DNA from: Tetranychus cinnabarinus
Taxonomy: Eukaryota > Arthropoda > Arachnida > Trombidiformes > Tetranychidae
Length of the DNA: 64,000 nucleotides
Direction of reading: 5' to 3'
Assembly (NCBI GenBank): GCA_022266195.1
Contig: WHVY01000010.1
Coordinates: 136,501 to 200,500 of the forward strand
This document shows, in pieces, positions 60,941 through 64,000 of this stretch. Made by a program: the position numbers and the translations under genes. The notes under the pieces are model-generated. The model did no database searches. It was not told where the DNA came from and was given only the letters and a program-made list of their open reading frames with translations. Numbering within the stretch: the first letter of the stretch is position 1; each line of letters begins with the position of its first letter.

Positions 60941-63900
60941 ATTTCAAGTTTAATTTACAATACATAAATTCTGGATGCAGACATCGATACTTTTTCTCAA
61001 GTGAAAATTATTGTTTCAAACGCAAAAAACGCAAAGACGCAAACGATTCATCATTCATTTTATACGCAGCTGTTAAGCACTCTGTAAGTTACGCTACTAG
61101 ACTTGGGTTGACTGTATGTTTTGTTGGAGTGATATTGAGACAAAAATGTAAGATAAGTTTGATTCGCCCTGAATGTTTATTAGAATGCAATCGATCTGGA
61201 AATCGCGCAGATTATGATTCAGAATTGAATATTTGATACATTGTTTAATTTTTAAATTGTTTCATTGGATGCAATCTTTTTATTCACCGTTCATGATCAT
61301 ACTCAGAGTAACCAAGGAAACTCTGAAGGGAAAGAAAGGGAGGAAATAAACAACAACAGAATGAACCATTCCCTTGAATCTGTCTATTATCATCAAATCT
61401 TTCAAGCTCAATAAATTTCAAATTCATCTGACACTCTGAGAGGGAAGAAGAAAAAAAAGGAATGGAAACGAGAAAAGAAATGTTCACAAGTTTTGAATGG
61501 TTAAAGAGATGGGTCGATGATGAGAGGGAAGATGATATGAAGAGGTAACATCGATCCATCAAGGTATTATCCTAATTAGGATGAGTAAAAACAGAGAAGT
61601 AAAAAAAGAAGGTAATGATGATTTTTGACAACAATATCATTCGCTCTTAAGCTTTTATTCAATCTACTGACACTTTCAGTTTTTCCCTGACAACTCATAA
61701 TCTGTTCAACTTATTTTTTCTATTTGTTTTCCTAGCTCAGCGTAAATGATCATAAAGGGTATAAACTGTGAAAATGCAATCAATAATCAAAGGTGAAACA
61801 AAGGTAGTTTTCAAAGTGAAGAGCACAAAATTGAATTTTTTCTTCTTCTTCTTTTGGGTGAAACTCATTTTAACCTTTTTTTGTGTTTCGTTCATTTGTG
61901 GAAGAGTTTTCCTTGTTGGAGAGCATTTCATGATAATTATTGTGATTATCATCATGATAATGATTACCAACAATTTGAATCACAATTTAAATACAGTGTT
62001 TAAAAAGTTGGAAGAAAAACAAAAAAAAGGTTTTCTTCGAGGTTCGCTTTTTTTGTTTCAGTTTTTCTTAGCAAAAGTTTAACTTCTCACCAAGGGGTTC
62101 ATTAGAGGATGAAATGATGTGTGTTGAGATGTGGATGATGTGTGATGATGATGGCGAAAAAAGATGAAAGAGAAAAATGAAAAGGTTGAAGCGACAGAAG
62201 ATGATCTATACTGTGCGGTTGTATTCAATTGAAAAGCAATGAAACACGCTCAAAGGTAATATTCATGGTGATTTAAGGAGTAAAGAATCACGCAATCATC
62301 ATTTTACCTATGAACTTAAGATGAGTAAAAAGATGAGAAAAAATAAAAGCAAGGAGAAAAGGAAAGGTGAAAATGATTCATTTTCTCCTGAAAACATCTG
62401 AAAGGTGAGCTTGTGTTAGAACTATAAAATGAAGAAAACAATTGATTCGAACATCGATAATTCTCAACATTATTCAGTTTGAATCGTTTTTGAAGTAAAA
62501 ATGGATTCCATCGACAGCCAAAAGTATTATTCTGTGTATCATAAATTGAATCGTCCAAAAAAGATCACTTATTGAAGATGAATGAATTGCATTCAGTATT
62601 GAGATGAAAATAAGAAGCAAAAGAGTTCGCATTCGGACGAAATGTTCGAGTTGAAACCAAACTGATCTAAACTTAGACCAACATAAGATGCAGCATTCAT
62701 ATTCATTCTGAATCAATCTAAAGATACATAAGACTGATCTAACAGTTAGCAAAACTTTGAAGCATCTAAGAAGAAAAACATTTCGAACTTTCGATCAACC
62801 TAGAAGTGAACATGACATTAATAGTCGATGGAAAACGGGCAATAAATTCGAAGCGAAATCTCAATTTTCCTAAAATCTCCCAAATAAACTAACATTTTGC
62901 TATTTTCATCGATTCTGGTTGAATCACTAAATGTTGGTTTTTCGTACATTTATCATCTTTACTGATGCAATTTTAAACAATTAATGTTCAATTTCATCGA
63001 AACCAGCTTTTGAAATCTTTTGAACAAAATGTCTACAAATTGGTAAACTATATGGATTACCTTTTGAAACGATTTCATTGTGAAGCATTCACAAAGTGCC
63101 CATAAAAGTGACTTTAAATTGAACCAATGATTACTGATTATCGGTGAAAAATGTCAAGTGAATGTTTGAAATGTTGAAACGCAATTTAATCATGAAATAC
63201 GCAAATCTTGTATAATCTTGAAAGTTTAACTTATATCTATTGGTATGACTTCCCAATTGAATGGTTCAATATTAAAAGAGATTATCCTTTATCATTCCCA
63301 ATGAAACCTTATTTGTCGATATTATTTTCTTAAACCTTTCTTTTCCCAACAACTTTTACTTTTCTTTCAATTTTTCCATTCTTTATTCAGCTAATCCAAT
63401 CTCATTCATCTTATCCAATCAGCTTACAATTCAATATAAAATCCCTATAAGGTTTCACATAATATCATGAAACGTCTTAAGGTTGGTTTTCATTTCTCTA
63501 TTTACCTTTAGATTAACTTTTTTTTTGTTTTACCTTTAAATTGTTCCTTCAATCTTTCATCTTTCACTCATTACCAGAATCATGTTCACTATTATTATTA
63601 TTACATATTATTACATAGGAATAATGAAAAGTGATTGGATAAACATTGGGCTTAGATAATGTTAAGAGTTGAATTATTCTGGTTAAGATGAAGGTAAAAC
63701 CTCAAGATGAGGTTTAGGTGTGTTCAGCGAGAATCTGGTGAAGAAGAAGAAGAAAAGGAAAAGATAGGAAATTGAACGATTTCTTTATTCCTCTTCTCTT
63801 GAGAGAAGTCTTGTTCTTCTTTCATTACCATGATAATCATCATGATAATTTATGCTAATTAAAGGTGAGGCCATGCTTTTTGCCTGCCTTTCAATTGAAC

Positions 63901-64000
63901 TTGATTGAGACACACCTTTAAATGTAATGCAACATTCATTTCATTTGTTGCCTCGTTCGTATCTTTGCTTTTATATGAAAATGTTCAGCTCAAGGTATCA
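60941..64000. other. Gene-poor region to window end
   Basis: About 3 kb of AT-rich DNA. The frame 60934-61236 (+) is the longest with mixed composition but has no ATG at its start and no known motif. GAA/GA-rich runs occur near 63740. Nothing else can be supported. Confidence 0.5.

Noticed and set aside
1..64000. CRISPR array, bacterial operon, phage or integrated virus
   Set aside because: No regularly spaced repeats, no Shine-Dalgarno-led gene strings, and the genes are intron-bearing animal genes.

Overview
The window is nuclear DNA of a eukaryote, most likely a mite: a spider-mite-like chelicerate is my best guess, inferred from composition and gene content and not proven. It is AT-rich. 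Most genes have short introns (about 50-150 bp, GT..AG), there are no operons, and there is an arthropod cuticle gene (R&R chitin-binding). Proteins were read by joining phase-compatible exons; all exon boundaries given are my own splice predictions.

Layout. 99-1883 (+) is a cytochrome P450. 2626-4318 (+) is a Mnt-type bHLH repressor. 5751-6954 (-) is a secreted RR cuticle protein with a TATA/Inr promoter. 8528-13216 (-) is a 53BP1 orthologue with oligomerisation-like segment, tandem Tudor, UDR-like motif and BRCT pair. 13886-15531 (+) is a copine, divergent from 53BP1. 16174-16449 (+) is a small COX8-like mitochondrial protein. 16450-21088 holds no gene I can support. 21089-40581 (+) is a 15-exon ABCC transporter of the sulfonylurea-receptor (SUR) type, with an 8-kb first intron; a secreted Cys-rich gene (31413-32393, -) is nested antisense in its second intron. 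41307-42249 (+) is UNC-50. 43354-45904 (-) is a short laminin-beta-like gene (signal peptide, one EGF-like repeat, beta coiled coil) with an apparent 1-nt frameshift. 46761-47483 (+) is DNAJC8. 48015-48339 (+) is a small unknown gene. 49426-50792 (+) is cytoplasmic tryptophanyl-tRNA synthetase. 51463-52122 (-) is an unknown, 5'-incomplete membrane-protein gene. 52123-64000 is low-complexity, microsatellite-rich and lacks convincing genes.

The most unusual part is 42.4-46.8 kb. The short laminin-beta gene sits between UNC-50 and DNAJC8 and is bracketed by inverted copies of sequence that includes the DNAJC8 upstream region, plus a direct repeat shared by its intron and its 5' flank. This looks like a segmental rearrangement that placed or created a chimeric gene. 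Second is the SUR locus, with its nested secreted gene and an intron-1 segment made of divergent duplications around a coding-like island. Third is the well-preserved 53BP1 architecture in an arthropod. Most genes are unrelated housekeeping or signalling genes; the only likely linkages are the shared 53BP1/copine upstream region and the nested gene inside SUR.
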